Source: Methyloversatilis sp. (GTDB lineage Bacteria > Pseudomonadota > Gammaproteobacteria > Burkholderiales > Rhodocyclaceae). From it: a DNA stretch of 64,000 bases. Under the pieces are notes generated by a model. The model ran no database searches and was not told the origin of the DNA. It worked only from the letters and a program-made list of their open reading frames with translations. Below, in pieces: positions 28,096 through 36,522 of the stretch. The stretch is from NCBI RefSeq assembly GCF_030698125.1, contig NZ_JAUYNV010000056.1:1-64000 (forward strand). The letters run 5' to 3'. The first letter of the stretch is position 1, and each line of letters opens with the position of its first letter. A program made the translations under genes and the position numbers.

Positions 28096-29418
28096 CTACC
28101 CGGCGTCGAGCAGGATGTCCACACTGCCCGCCGACATCGAAAGTCCTTCTTCCCTGCGTCCGATCAGCCGATACACCACGGTATCGCCCTTGCCTTTCAG
28201 ATAGAGCGTCTGCGGCGGGTGGAAGTCAAAGCGGTTGCGCAGGCGGAGGTAAGTCGTGGTGTCGACCTGCACCATGCCGGGCACGCCTTCGGTCGTGATG
28301 CGACTGGCCAGATTGACGGTGTCGCCCCACAGGTCGTAGATGAATTTCTTCTTGCCCACCACGCCGGCGACGACCGGGCCGGTGCCGATGCCGATGCGCA
28401 GATCGAGCAGCACGCCGGTGCCGGTGGTCTGGTTCCTGAGCCAGTCGCGCATTTCCAGCGCCAGATCGGCCAGCGCGGCGGTGTAGTCCGACGTGTTCTC
28501 GTTCAGGCCACCCGCCACCATGTAGGCGTCGCCAATGGTCTTGATCTTCTCCAGACCGCGCGCACCGGCCTGTTCGTCGAAGCGGGAGAACACGCGGTTG
28601 AGCATCGAGAACACCTGGGCCGGCGTCATGCCTGCGGCGACCTGGGTGAAATTCACGATGTCGGCAAACATGACGCTGACGTCGGCGAATCCGTCCGCGA
28701 TGTTCTTTTCGTTCTGCTTCAGGCGTTCGGCGACCGGACCGGGCAGAATGTTCAGCAGCAGGCGCTCCGAGCGCTCCTGTTCGCTTTCCAGCAGCGCGTG
28801 CGCTTCGGCCAGCTGACTGGCGGTGCGCTGCTTCTGTTCGATCGCAAAGCGCAGCAGCATGAACACGATGGTCGAAATGGCGAGGAAGTTGAGCGCGAAG
28901 AACACCACGCTGGTTTCCACCGACACGGTGGCGTCGCGGTAGGTGCTGGCGTCGGCCAGATAGAAGTCGAATACGCCGGTCAGCACGATCAGGAAGGCAT
29001 AGGCGAAGAACCAGGCGAGTGCCTCGCGCGCGCCGATGCACAGGATGGCGCCAACCGGCGCCAGCAACCCCCATAGCAGGATGCCGCTGGCGGTAATGAA
29101 GTTGCCGATGGCCCACTGCGCGACGAAGGGCACGAACAGGAACAGCCCGAGCTGCGTGCTGCGGAACAGTTTGAAGTTGCCGCTGCGGATGTACAGCAGC
29201 AGGTTGCCGGCCAGCAGCAGCTGGTACGCGAAAGGCAAGGTGGCAGACAGCTGCGGGCCGATCGACCAATACACCGCCAGCCACAGCATCGACGCCACGC
29301 AGACCAGACCGGTCGCCAGCACCAGCAGCGACTTGTTCAGCCGCTCTTCCGGGCTGTCGCCGGGCAGGATGCCGCCGCTGCGCAGGCGCGACAGGAAGCC
29401 GGGTGCCGCTGCGCTCAC
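28096..29418 (-). CDS. Membrane-bound adenylate/guanylate cyclase (class III)
   Basis: The N-terminal half has about six transmembrane segments (from LLVLATGLVCVASMLWLAVY to the FFALNFLAISTIVFML helix). A coiled linker (SQLAEAHALLESEQERSERLL) then leads to a class III cyclase catalytic domain: VSVMFADIVNFT with the metal-binding Asp, GDAYMVAGG and IGTGPVVAGVVG followed by WGDTVNLASR. cAMP is the likely product, but substrate specificity cannot be settled by eye. I chose the GTG at 29418 because it overlaps the upstream pilin stop (GTGA); an in-frame ATG at 29472 would overlap that gene by 58 bp. As the last gene of the MSHA-type operon it may link pilus state to a second messenger. Confidence 0.88.
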   Translation of the reverse strand: MSAAAPGFLSRLRSGGILPGDSPEERLNKSLLVLATGLVCVASMLWLAVYWSIGPQLSATLPFAYQLLLAGNLLLYIRSGNFKLFRSTQLGLFLFVPFVAQWAIGNFITASGILLWGLLAPVGAILCIGAREALAWFFAYAFLIVLTGVFDFYLADASTYRDATVSVETSVVFFALNFLAISTIVFMLLRFAIEQKQRTASQLAEAHALLESEQERSERLLLNILPGPVAERLKQNEKNIADGFADVSVMFADIVNFTQVAAGMTPAQVFSMLNRVFSRFDEQAGARGLEKIKTIGDAYMVAGGLNENTSDYTAALADLALEMRDWLRNQTTGTGVLLDLRIGIGTGPVVAGVVGKKKFIYDLWGDTVNLASRITTEGVPGMVQVDTTTYLRLRNRFDFHPPQTLYLKGKGDTVVYRLIGRREEGLSMSAGSVDILLDAG

Positions 29419-30140
29419 GGCAATTGCCCCGCGTTCATCATGCGACCGAACAGCACGAAGCGCGATTCCCACACCACCAGGTCATCGAATTCGCCGCCGC
29501 CCGCGGCGCTGTTCACGCTGCCGTCGCGCGCGTACAGCACGGTCGATGTACCCGGCTGGGAACTGTTGGCCTGCTCGTCGGCGTTGCTGGCCGAATCGTG
29601 GGCGATCAGACTGCCGATCGCCGTCGTGGCGCCGCGCCCGTTTTCACCATGCGACCACAGTGCGAAGGCCACTGAGGTGCCGCTGTTCAGCTGCACTTCG
29701 GCGCCGGCTGCGTCGCGGGTACGGATCGTGACGTCGCCTTCGCCAGTCAATGCGATGCGCTGGCCGGGTGCGACGACCAGACTGCGCGCCGCGGTGGTGT
29801 TCTGCGACACGACATAGCCCAGCCGGTTGCCCCAGCCGTCGAGACCGCGCACGCCCAGCGTCTGCCAGGGCAACAGGCCGCGACGGTTGGCGCAGTTGCC
29901 ACCGGCGCGGCTTTGTTCGGTGCCGTCGACCTCCGACACGGCCGGGCAGGGCAGCGAGCGGTTGACCACGGCGAACGCCACGACCGCTTCACGTGCCTCG
30001 CGCAACGCCGCCTGCGTATCGGCGATGCGCGTGCGCAGCATGGCGAGCTGCAGCGCGGCGATCGCACCCACGCTGAGCAGCGCGACGATGGTCAGCACCA
30101 CCGCGATCTCGATCAGGGTGAAGCCGCGCTGACGCGTCAT
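29415..30140 (-). CDS. Type IV prepilin-like protein (MSHA-type minor pilin)
   Basis: The ATG at 30140 overlaps the upstream stop (ATGA) and starts MTRQRG|FTLIEIAVVLTIVALLS, a textbook prepilin leader with Gly at -1, Phe at +1 and Glu at +5 followed by the hydrophobic stalk. At 241 residues it is longer than a major pilin. The globular part contains SLPCPA and LLPWQTLGVRGLDGWGNRLGY, a segment shared in altered form with the neighbouring 305-residue protein. It is most likely a minor pilin of the MSHA-like apparatus. The prepilin peptidase gene is not in the window. Confidence 0.85.
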   Translation of the reverse strand: MTRQRGFTLIEIAVVLTIVALLSVGAIAALQLAMLRTRIADTQAALREAREAVVAFAVVNRSLPCPAVSEVDGTEQSRAGGNCANRRGLLPWQTLGVRGLDGWGNRLGYVVSQNTTAARSLVVAPGQRIALTGEGDVTIRTRDAAGAEVQLNSGTSVAFALWSHGENGRGATTAIGSLIAHDSASNADEQANSSQPGTSTVLYARDGSVNSAAGGGEFDDLVVWESRFVLFGRMMNAGQLP

Positions 30141-31054
30141 GATCCGGTGCACACGCTGGCGCAGACCGGCAGCAGCGACAGCGCCCGCGCCACGCGCGAA
30201 CCATCTGCCAGCGCGACGACGCCCTGCGTCCCTGACGTGCAGACGTGGGCGCACCACTGATTGTTGATCCACCAGGCGTACGGCGGTGTGCCGTCGCTGG
30301 CGATCGAAATGTCGCCCAGCACGCGCGCACCGGCGCTGGCGAACAACCGGCTGGTGGTGAGCGTGAGCACGCGGTCGTTGAAGTCGTCCTGCGCGCGCAG
30401 CGCGATGGCATGCTCACCGCCGATGTGCGTAAAGGCGTTGCCGGCCACCGTCGCCCCTTCGACGAATTGTTCGATGCCGCCTTCGCGGCAGCCGGACTCG
30501 CCGAAGCCGCCGCTGCGCGACTGACCCGGCAGCGCGGGGCCAGGCGCGATCAGTACTGCCGCCACCGGCTGGCCGGCGCCCGCGGCGCTGACTTCGACGA
30601 TGCCGCCCGGCGTTGCCGGGTTCAGTGCCGGCTTGTCGGCGCTGCTGCCGCGCTCGCTGGTCTGTATGTTGTTGCTGAAGCGGGCGCTGCGCGCGTACCA
30701 CAGGCATTCGCCTGCGCCATCAAGCACCGGGCCCATGCCCAGCGTGCGCCAGGGCAGACGACCGATGTGGCCGCTGCAGTTGAAATCGGACACGCCGTCG
30801 TTGTCGAGGTCCGGGCAGGGCAGGGCGCCCGGTGAGTTGTCGTGGTTGCCGGCGACATTGCCCAGCGCCCCATAAGCCGCCAACGCATCGCGCGCCCTGG
30901 CCAGTGCGCGCTCGGTGGCCAGTTCGCTGTCGGTGCCTGCAGGCGACGACAGCGCGCGGGCCAGCGTGGCAATCGCCAGCAGACCGAGCAGCGCGATGGC
31001 GATCAGCAGCGCGGCGCCGCCCTGCCGTTGCCGTGTCGACGGCCATGCGCTCAT
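30137..31054 (-). CDS. PilX/MshP-like membrane-anchored pilus assembly protein
   Basis: The 305-residue protein starts with a basic segment, RQRQGGAALLIAIALLGLLA, an N-terminal hydrophobic helix of the PilX/MshP kind that lacks the Phe-Thr-Leu-x-Glu motif. The globular domain contains ALPCPDLDNDG and GRLPWRTLGMGPVLDGAGECLWYAR, paralogous to the downstream pilin. Several Cys pairs suggest periplasmic disulfides. It overlaps the downstream pilin by ATGA and the upstream small exported gene by a similar four-base overlap. It probably acts as a minor pilin or tip component. The function is inferred from context. Confidence 0.72.
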   Translation of the reverse strand: MSAWPSTRQRQGGAALLIAIALLGLLAIATLARALSSPAGTDSELATERALARARDALAAYGALGNVAGNHDNSPGALPCPDLDNDGVSDFNCSGHIGRLPWRTLGMGPVLDGAGECLWYARSARFSNNIQTSERGSSADKPALNPATPGGIVEVSAAGAGQPVAAVLIAPGPALPGQSRSGGFGESGCREGGIEQFVEGATVAGNAFTHIGGEHAIALRAQDDFNDRVLTLTTSRLFASAGARVLGDISIASDGTPPYAWWINNQWCAHVCTSGTQGVVALADGSRVARALSLLPVCASVCTGS

Positions 31055-31455
31055 CGGCTGCGCCCCGGCTGCACGTCGATCACGCCCGACGCCGGCGCTG
31101 CCTGACCGGCTTCGTCGACGGCGGTCTGCTCGCCCGGGCGCAGCCTGACCGCCCGACCGGCATTGCCCGGCAACTGAAGTGCGGTGCCCGCCGGCTGCGC
31201 CTGCAGCGACGGCAGGGCGCGCGCGTCGAAAGAGCCGCCATTGACGAACCAGGTCACCGGGCCGGAAGAGCGGACGACGATGCCGTCGTGCCGCACCGTG
31301 CCGACGGCGCGCGGCGCAGAGGCTGCCTGTACCGGCTGGCCGCGCTGCTGTTCCAGCCGCACGCGCTCGGCCTCGCTGTAGAACAGCCGACCGAGCGGCT
31401 GCGCCGCCGCCGCATGCGCGACGCAGCAGAACAACAGAATCAGTGCGCGCCTCAC
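31051..31455 (-). CDS. Small exported protein of the MSHA-type operon (MshK-like position)
   Basis: The 134-residue protein has a signal peptide (MRRALILLFCCVAHAAAAQ, cleavage about residue 18-19). It then has a short region LFYSEAERVRLEQQR followed by VGTVRHDGIVVRSSGPVTWFVNG and LRPGEQTAVDE. Its place after the MshJ-like gene matches mshK in MSHA loci, which encodes a small periplasmic/PilP-like component. Sequence similarity to MshK is not obvious by eye. It overlaps both neighbours by about four bases, so it belongs firmly to the operon. Confidence 0.65.
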   Translation of the reverse strand: MRRALILLFCCVAHAAAAQPLGRLFYSEAERVRLEQQRGQPVQAASAPRAVGTVRHDGIVVRSSGPVTWFVNGGSFDARALPSLQAQPAGTALQLPGNAGRAVRLRPGEQTAVDEAGQAAPASGVIDVQPGRSR

Positions 31456-32054
31456 GACGCTCCCCCCTCTTTCGGACGGAAGGTGATCCAGTCCAGCAGG
31501 CAGTCGGCCTGCAGCGTTTCGGGTGTCGAGTCAGTCACCACACGCCGCACCATGCTGCACTCGCGTACCCGTACCAGGGCCGGCGCGTGCTGGCTCAGGT
31601 CGTCGAGCAGCGTCAGCAGGTCACCTTCGTGCAGCAGCGGCAGGCGCAGGCGCAACGTACTGCTGCTGACTTCGAGTTCGCCGGCGTCAGACGGTGCGAT
31701 CGAACGATCGAGCGGCCGCTGCGGCGAAAATTCGTAATCGAGCGCGCCCAGGCGATGCCGCGCCCGGGTGTCGCGGATCAGTTCGACCCAGGCCAGACGC
31801 TGTTCGGCGCCGATCGCGCCGCGTGCGGCCAGCTGACGGTAGCGGTCGATCTTCTGCGCAATTTCCATCTCTTCGGCCTGCGCTGCGGCCAGGCCGCTCT
31901 GCGCGGCAGCACGCGCAGCGATCGCGCGGATGTGGTCCTGCTTCGCTTCGTCAGCCAGTCGGGCGCTCGCCCACAGCGCTCCAGCGCCGGCCAGTGCCAT
32001 CAGCGCGGCCAGCACGGCAGCGCCGCGCAACTTTTTCAGGTCGGCCGCGTTCAT
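31452..32054 (-). CDS. PilO/MshJ-like inner-membrane alignment protein
   Basis: The 200-residue protein has one N-terminal transmembrane helix (AAVLAALMALAGAGALWASA), a coiled-coil segment rich in Ala/Glu/Gln (about residues 40-85) and an alpha/beta C-terminal domain. This is the layout of PilO, GspM and MshJ. These proteins form the periplasmic alignment ring joining the inner-membrane motor to the secretin. It overlaps the MshI-like gene upstream by four bases (ATGA) and the small exported gene downstream by the same amount. The assignment rests on topology and gene order. Confidence 0.72.
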   Translation of the reverse strand: MNAADLKKLRGAAVLAALMALAGAGALWASARLADEAKQDHIRAIAARAAAQSGLAAAQAEEMEIAQKIDRYRQLAARGAIGAEQRLAWVELIRDTRARHRLGALDYEFSPQRPLDRSIAPSDAGELEVSSSTLRLRLPLLHEGDLLTLLDDLSQHAPALVRVRECSMVRRVVTDSTPETLQADCLLDWITFRPKEGGAS

Positions 32055-33574
32055 GGCGCGAGCCCCCGGCTGATCAGCAGCGCGAACTGCGGCGCGCTGT
32101 CGGCCTCGCTGCGGTCGCTGCGCACCCCGCCGCGCAGCACCTGGCCCGATTCCAGATCGAACGGGGGTCGCGTGACTTTCACCTGCCGGCCGTCCGCTGC
32201 GCGGCCCAGATCGAGGGCGAGGGCGTCCACCAGTTCCAGCGCGCGTCGCTGCTGGGCGCCGTATTCGGCGGGCAGCCGCGCCTGCACCAGCAGTTGTGCC
32301 TCGACCGGCGCCAATCCGTCGGCCGCCGGCATGCCGGCACTGCCCAGCTTCCAGTCGAGACGGTCCAGTTCAACCTGCGGGTAGCGCTCCAGTACGGCGC
32401 CGAGCGGCTGCAGCAGTCCGGCCGGTGCCGCGCTGCGCTGCTCCAGTTGCAGGCTGCGTTCATGTACGACGCGCAGCGTGTCCAGTGGCACCGGCGTCGG
32501 CGGCAGGCGGGCGATGATGTCGCGCCGGGCGGATTCGGCGCGCCGCGCGTCGTCCTGCAGCCGCGCGCTCTTTTCGCGCAGTTCGAGACTGTCGAGCGCG
32601 CTGTGCGTAGCCATCAGCAGGCAGGCCGCCAGCGCCACGCTGCCGGCGGCGAGCAGCGCGAAGCGCGCCTGCCAGACGCGGAAGGCGCGACGTTCGGCCG
32701 GCGGCGCGAACTGTTCGGCCGGCGGCTGACGCATCAGCGCCTGCACGAACAGCGTTTCGCAGTGCAGGTCGTCCGGCGCCGGGCGCAGGCCGAGCCGCTG
32801 GGCGGCCAGATGACTGTCTATCAGCTCGAACTGCAGCATGTCATTGCTGCGGCAAGCCAGCGAGAACTCGTCCATGCGGGCCGGGGGTACGAGCACGCGC
32901 ACGCTCAGCGGCGCGTTGCGGGTGACCAGGCGCTGGCTCAGCAGATAGGGGTGCAGCCGCCGTGCTTCTTCGGCGCAGGCGCGCGGCAGGTCGTTGCTCG
33001 ATAGCGTGCCGAGCGGCGTCAGGCGCGAAAAGCGCAGGCGGCCGTCTTCGAAGAAGCTCTGCCGCACGCCGGTGCGCGTGATGGCCAGCAACAGCGTGCT
33101 GCCCTGCGCGATGCGCAGCCGCTCGAGCACCGGCTCGCTGGCCAGCGCCACGCTGTGGATGCCGCTCAGTGCGACGTCGGCATCGCGCAGCGCCGCCAGC
33201 CAGGGTTCGAGCATGGCCGGCCGGGTCAGCGCGCAGAACAGCATCTGTTCGTCGCGCCGGCCGGCGCGCGAGCGCCCGAGAGAGCGGGCGCAGGTGAGCG
33301 TGGTGCCGAAGAAATGCTGGCCGAGCTTGCGCCGGATCAGTGCCGCGCGGTCACCGCCACGCACGAAAGGCACCATTTCGGCGATGAAGGCTTCGTCGGC
33401 CAGATCGCACAGCATCAGGTACAGGCCGTCACGCTGTGTGCGCAGGAAGTCGGCGAATGCCGTCACGCCGTCGCTCGTCGTCGCGAAGCGGGCGTGCTCG
33501 GTCACCTCGCCGGCGCGCCAACCATAGGCGACAAGCTGCGTCGCGTCGAGATAGAGGACGTGGCGGCGCGGCAT
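32051..33574 (-). CDS. PilM-PilN-like fused assembly protein (MshI-like)
   Basis: The 507-residue protein has an N-terminal actin-like (PilM/ASKHA-type) region (residues 1-290, with an MPRRHVLYLDATQL start). A single transmembrane helix, FALLAAGSVALAACLLMATH, lies near residue 310, and a periplasmic PilN-like domain rich in coiled coil follows. In type IVa pili these two parts are usually separate proteins (PilM cytoplasmic, PilN membrane); here one chain spans both, as in MshI and GspL-like proteins. It overlaps the MshG gene upstream by ATGA. It probably couples the cytoplasmic ATPase to the periplasmic ring. Confidence 0.75.
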   Translation of the reverse strand: MPRRHVLYLDATQLVAYGWRAGEVTEHARFATTSDGVTAFADFLRTQRDGLYLMLCDLADEAFIAEMVPFVRGGDRAALIRRKLGQHFFGTTLTCARSLGRSRAGRRDEQMLFCALTRPAMLEPWLAALRDADVALSGIHSVALASEPVLERLRIAQGSTLLLAITRTGVRQSFFEDGRLRFSRLTPLGTLSSNDLPRACAEEARRLHPYLLSQRLVTRNAPLSVRVLVPPARMDEFSLACRSNDMLQFELIDSHLAAQRLGLRPAPDDLHCETLFVQALMRQPPAEQFAPPAERRAFRVWQARFALLAAGSVALAACLLMATHSALDSLELREKSARLQDDARRAESARRDIIARLPPTPVPLDTLRVVHERSLQLEQRSAAPAGLLQPLGAVLERYPQVELDRLDWKLGSAGMPAADGLAPVEAQLLVQARLPAEYGAQQRRALELVDALALDLGRAADGRQVKVTRPPFDLESGQVLRGGVRSDRSEADSAPQFALLISRGLAP

Positions 33575-34776
33575 CAGGTCTTCAACTTCGTCAGCATGTC
33601 GTACACCGGGCCGAGCACCGCGAAGGCCACCGCCATCAGCAGCAGGCCGAGCACCAGCGTCAGTGTCGGTTCCATCGCGGCCTGCGCGCGCGCGATGGAT
33701 TCACGCACATCACGCGTGTAGAAGTAGGACACCTCGCGCAGCGCGCGGTCGAGCGCACCGGTGCTTTCGCCCACACGCAGCATACGCACGACCAGCGGCG
33801 GAAACAGTCCGACGCTCTGGAACGCGGCCGTCACGTTCTGGCCCTGGCTGATCAGCGCGCCGGCGCGCGCCAGCGCGTCGCGCACGGCCTCGTTGCCGAC
33901 CACATCTTCCGACGTGCGCACGGCGTCGATGATCGGAATGCCGGCGCCGTACATCATCGCGAACATGCTGGCAAAGCGCGACAGCACCACCTTGTGCAGG
34001 ATCGGGCCGATCACCGGTACCGACAGCTTGAAACCGTCGAAGCGCTGCCGGGCGACCGGGTTGTAGCGCAGCAGCGCAACGGCGCCGACGGTCGCCGCGA
34101 CCATCAGAAACAGCACGGCCGGCCACCAGGCCTGCAGGAATTCCGACGTGCCCATCAGGATGCGTGTCTGCAGCGGCAGCTCCAGCCCGGTGTTGCGGAA
34201 GAAGCGCGCGAGGTCGGGGACGACCACCAGCATCAGTACGGCGATGACGAACAGCAGGAAGGTGCCGACGATGGCCGGATAGGTCAGCAGGCGTCGCGTC
34301 TGCGACACCAGTTCGTCTTCCCATTTGAATGCGTCGATCTGTTCGCGCAGCACCTCGGCCAGATTGCCGGTCAGCTCGCCGGCGCGCACCAGTGCGCAGA
34401 ACACCTTGCTGAACGCGGCCGGATGTTCGGCCATGGCCTGCGACAGCGATCGGCCACCCTCGATGCTTTCGACCAGCGAGGCGACGATTTCGCGCATGCG
34501 CGGGTGTTCGGTCGAATCGCGCAGGTCGGTCAGCGCCTCGATCAGCGGCACGCCGGAACGCACCAGCTGTTCGAGGTGGAAGCTGAAATTGATCAGTTCG
34601 AGCCGCGGCAGGCTGTGACCGAACAGCGGCTGCGCGTGCTTCATCGGCTGGCCGTTGACGAAGTCGAGCTGCATGCGCTTCAAGCGCATTTCGAGATCGA
34701 CCAGATTGGCGGCGTCCATGCGGCCGAACACCATGCGGCCCTGCGTGTTCATCGCCTTGTACGAAAACATCGCCAT
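33574..34776 (-). CDS. Inner-membrane platform protein MshG/PilC/GspF family
   Basis: The 400-residue protein has two T2SSF domains (about residues 60-190 and 265-385), each with conserved helices (FHLEQLVRSGVPLIEAL and FASMFAMMYGAGIPIIDAV). The first is followed by a transmembrane segment and the second ends in the C-terminal hydrophobic helix LTLVLGLLLMAVAFAVLG. It is the integral membrane platform that assembles or disassembles pilin. I placed the start at the ATG at 34776, two bases after the ATPase stop; an ATG at 34770 is equally possible, and the longer upstream frame overlaps the ATPase gene. It overlaps the next gene by ATGA. Confidence 0.9.
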   Translation of the reverse strand: MAMFSYKAMNTQGRMVFGRMDAANLVDLEMRLKRMQLDFVNGQPMKHAQPLFGHSLPRLELINFSFHLEQLVRSGVPLIEALTDLRDSTEHPRMREIVASLVESIEGGRSLSQAMAEHPAAFSKVFCALVRAGELTGNLAEVLREQIDAFKWEDELVSQTRRLLTYPAIVGTFLLFVIAVLMLVVVPDLARFFRNTGLELPLQTRILMGTSEFLQAWWPAVLFLMVAATVGAVALLRYNPVARQRFDGFKLSVPVIGPILHKVVLSRFASMFAMMYGAGIPIIDAVRTSEDVVGNEAVRDALARAGALISQGQNVTAAFQSVGLFPPLVVRMLRVGESTGALDRALREVSYFYTRDVRESIARAQAAMEPTLTLVLGLLLMAVAFAVLGPVYDMLTKLKT

Positions 34777-34778
34777 CG

Positions 34779-36518
34779 TCAGCGTGCGTACCAGTCCGGA
34801 CCGCTCTGGGCCATGCGTTCGGTGAGATCGACCACGCGCGCCAGCTCGTCGAGCGAAGTCGAGCCGTCGATGACGCGCCGCAGCCCATCTTCGGCCAGCG
34901 AGCGGAAACCCTTGGCACGGGCGGCGTTGCGCAGCTCGCGCGCGGTGGCGCGCCGGGCCACCAGTTCGTCGAGGTCGGAATCCATGCGCAGCAGTTCCAT
35001 CACTGCAAGGCGGCCGCGGTAGCCGGTGAATTCGCAGGCCGGGCAGCCGACCGCGTCGTGGATGTCCGGCGCTGCGCGGTCCTCGCGCAGACCGAGCAGA
35101 TGCAGTTCGTGCGCCTCGGCCGGTCGCGCCTTCCGGCAATACAGGCACAACTTGCGCAACAGACGCTGCGCCATCACGCCGATGATGTTGCCGGCCATGA
35201 TGTCGGGCAGGATGCCGATGTCGAGCAGGCGCGGAATCGCGCCGAGCGCCGAGTTGGTGTGCAGCGTGGAATACACCTGGTGACCGGTCATCGCGGCGCG
35301 AAAGGCCATCTCGGCGGTTTCGGCATCGCGGATTTCGCCCACCAGGATGATGTCCGGATCCTGCCGCATCATCGAGCGCACGCCGTTCGCGAAATCGAGC
35401 TTCACCGCCTCGGCGACCGAAGTCTGGCGGATCAGCGCCATCGGGTATTCGACCGGATCTTCGAGGGTCATGATGTTCACGCCCTCGGAATTGATGTGGT
35501 TGAGCACCGAATACAGCGTGGTGGTCTTGCCGCTGCCGGTCGGGCCGGTGGCGAGGATGATGCCTTCGGGTCGCGCGATCATCAGCTTCAGCTGGTCGAG
35601 CTGCGAATCGGCCAGCCCCAGTTCGTCGAGCGCGACGATGCCGCGCGCCCGGTCGAGGATGCGCAGCACGATGTTTTCGCCGTGCAGTGTCGGTTGCGAC
35701 GACACGCGGAAATCGACCGGCCGGCCGCTGATGGTGAGCGAAATGCGCCCGTCCTGCGGCGCGCGCATTTCGGCGATGTTCATGCCGGCCACCACCTTGA
35801 TGCGCACCGCCATCGCCGGCCAGTACGAGCGATGCAGCGCGCGGATCTGCCGCAGCAGGCCGTCGATGCGGTAGCGGATGCGCAGGAAGCCGGCTTCCGG
35901 CTCGAAGTGGATGTCGGAGGCGCCGCGCTTGACCGCATCGGTCAGCAGCGCGTCGATCAGGCGCACCACCGGCTGGCTGTATTCGTCGGCCGAGGAGGCC
36001 AGTGCGCGGTAATCGACCTCGCCGGTTTCCAGTTCGGTCAGGATGCCTTCGATCGACAGTTCGTGGCCGTAGGACTGATCGATCGCGTGCGCGATTTCGG
36101 TCTCGCCGGCCAGTACGGTTTCGAGCTCGACGCCTTCCGGCAGCAACGCACGCAGCTGGTCGAGCGCGACGATGTCGTTCACGTCGGACACGGCGACCGT
36201 CAGTTTGCGCGCACTGGCCAGGTAGTTCAGCGGCAGCAGCCGGTGCCGCTTGGCCAGCGCCTGCGGCACCAGTCGCAGGGCGTCGGCGTCGATCAGCGCA
36301 TGCGACAGATCGACCGTGCGCTTGCCCAGCGTGACGCCAAGTGCTTCGCGCAACGTGGCTTCGCTGACGAAGCCCAGCTGCACCAGCAGGCGGCCCATCG
36401 GAATGTTCAGCTTCTGCTGTTCCTGCAGCGCGATGCGCAACTGGTCTTCGGTCACCAGCCCCTGCGCCAGCAGCAACTGGCCGAGCGGACGGCGCGGTGC
36501 GTTGGCCGGCGCGTTCAT
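34779..36518 (-). CDS. Pilus assembly ATPase MshE/PilB/GspE family
   Basis: This is the hexameric ATPase that powers pilus extension. The N-terminal MshEN region (RPLGQLLLAQGLVTEDQLRI and its second copy RLLVQLGFVSEATLREAL) is of the type that binds c-di-GMP in MshE. The catalytic core has Walker A GPTGSGKTTT, an Asp box and Walker B region (RQDPDIILVGEIRDAETAEM) and a His box. A tetra-Cys zinc site (CLYC ... CPAC) is near the C-terminus. At 579 residues from the ATG at 36518 it is full length. The PilZ gene at 20.5 kb is another c-di-GMP-linked protein in the window. Confidence 0.93.
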   Translation of the reverse strand: MNAPANAPRRPLGQLLLAQGLVTEDQLRIALQEQQKLNIPMGRLLVQLGFVSEATLREALGVTLGKRTVDLSHALIDADALRLVPQALAKRHRLLPLNYLASARKLTVAVSDVNDIVALDQLRALLPEGVELETVLAGETEIAHAIDQSYGHELSIEGILTELETGEVDYRALASSADEYSQPVVRLIDALLTDAVKRGASDIHFEPEAGFLRIRYRIDGLLRQIRALHRSYWPAMAVRIKVVAGMNIAEMRAPQDGRISLTISGRPVDFRVSSQPTLHGENIVLRILDRARGIVALDELGLADSQLDQLKLMIARPEGIILATGPTGSGKTTTLYSVLNHINSEGVNIMTLEDPVEYPMALIRQTSVAEAVKLDFANGVRSMMRQDPDIILVGEIRDAETAEMAFRAAMTGHQVYSTLHTNSALGAIPRLLDIGILPDIMAGNIIGVMAQRLLRKLCLYCRKARPAEAHELHLLGLREDRAAPDIHDAVGCPACEFTGYRGRLAVMELLRMDSDLDELVARRATARELRNAARAKGFRSLAEDGLRRVIDGSTSLDELARVVDLTERMAQSGPDWYAR

Positions 36519-36522
36519 GTGC

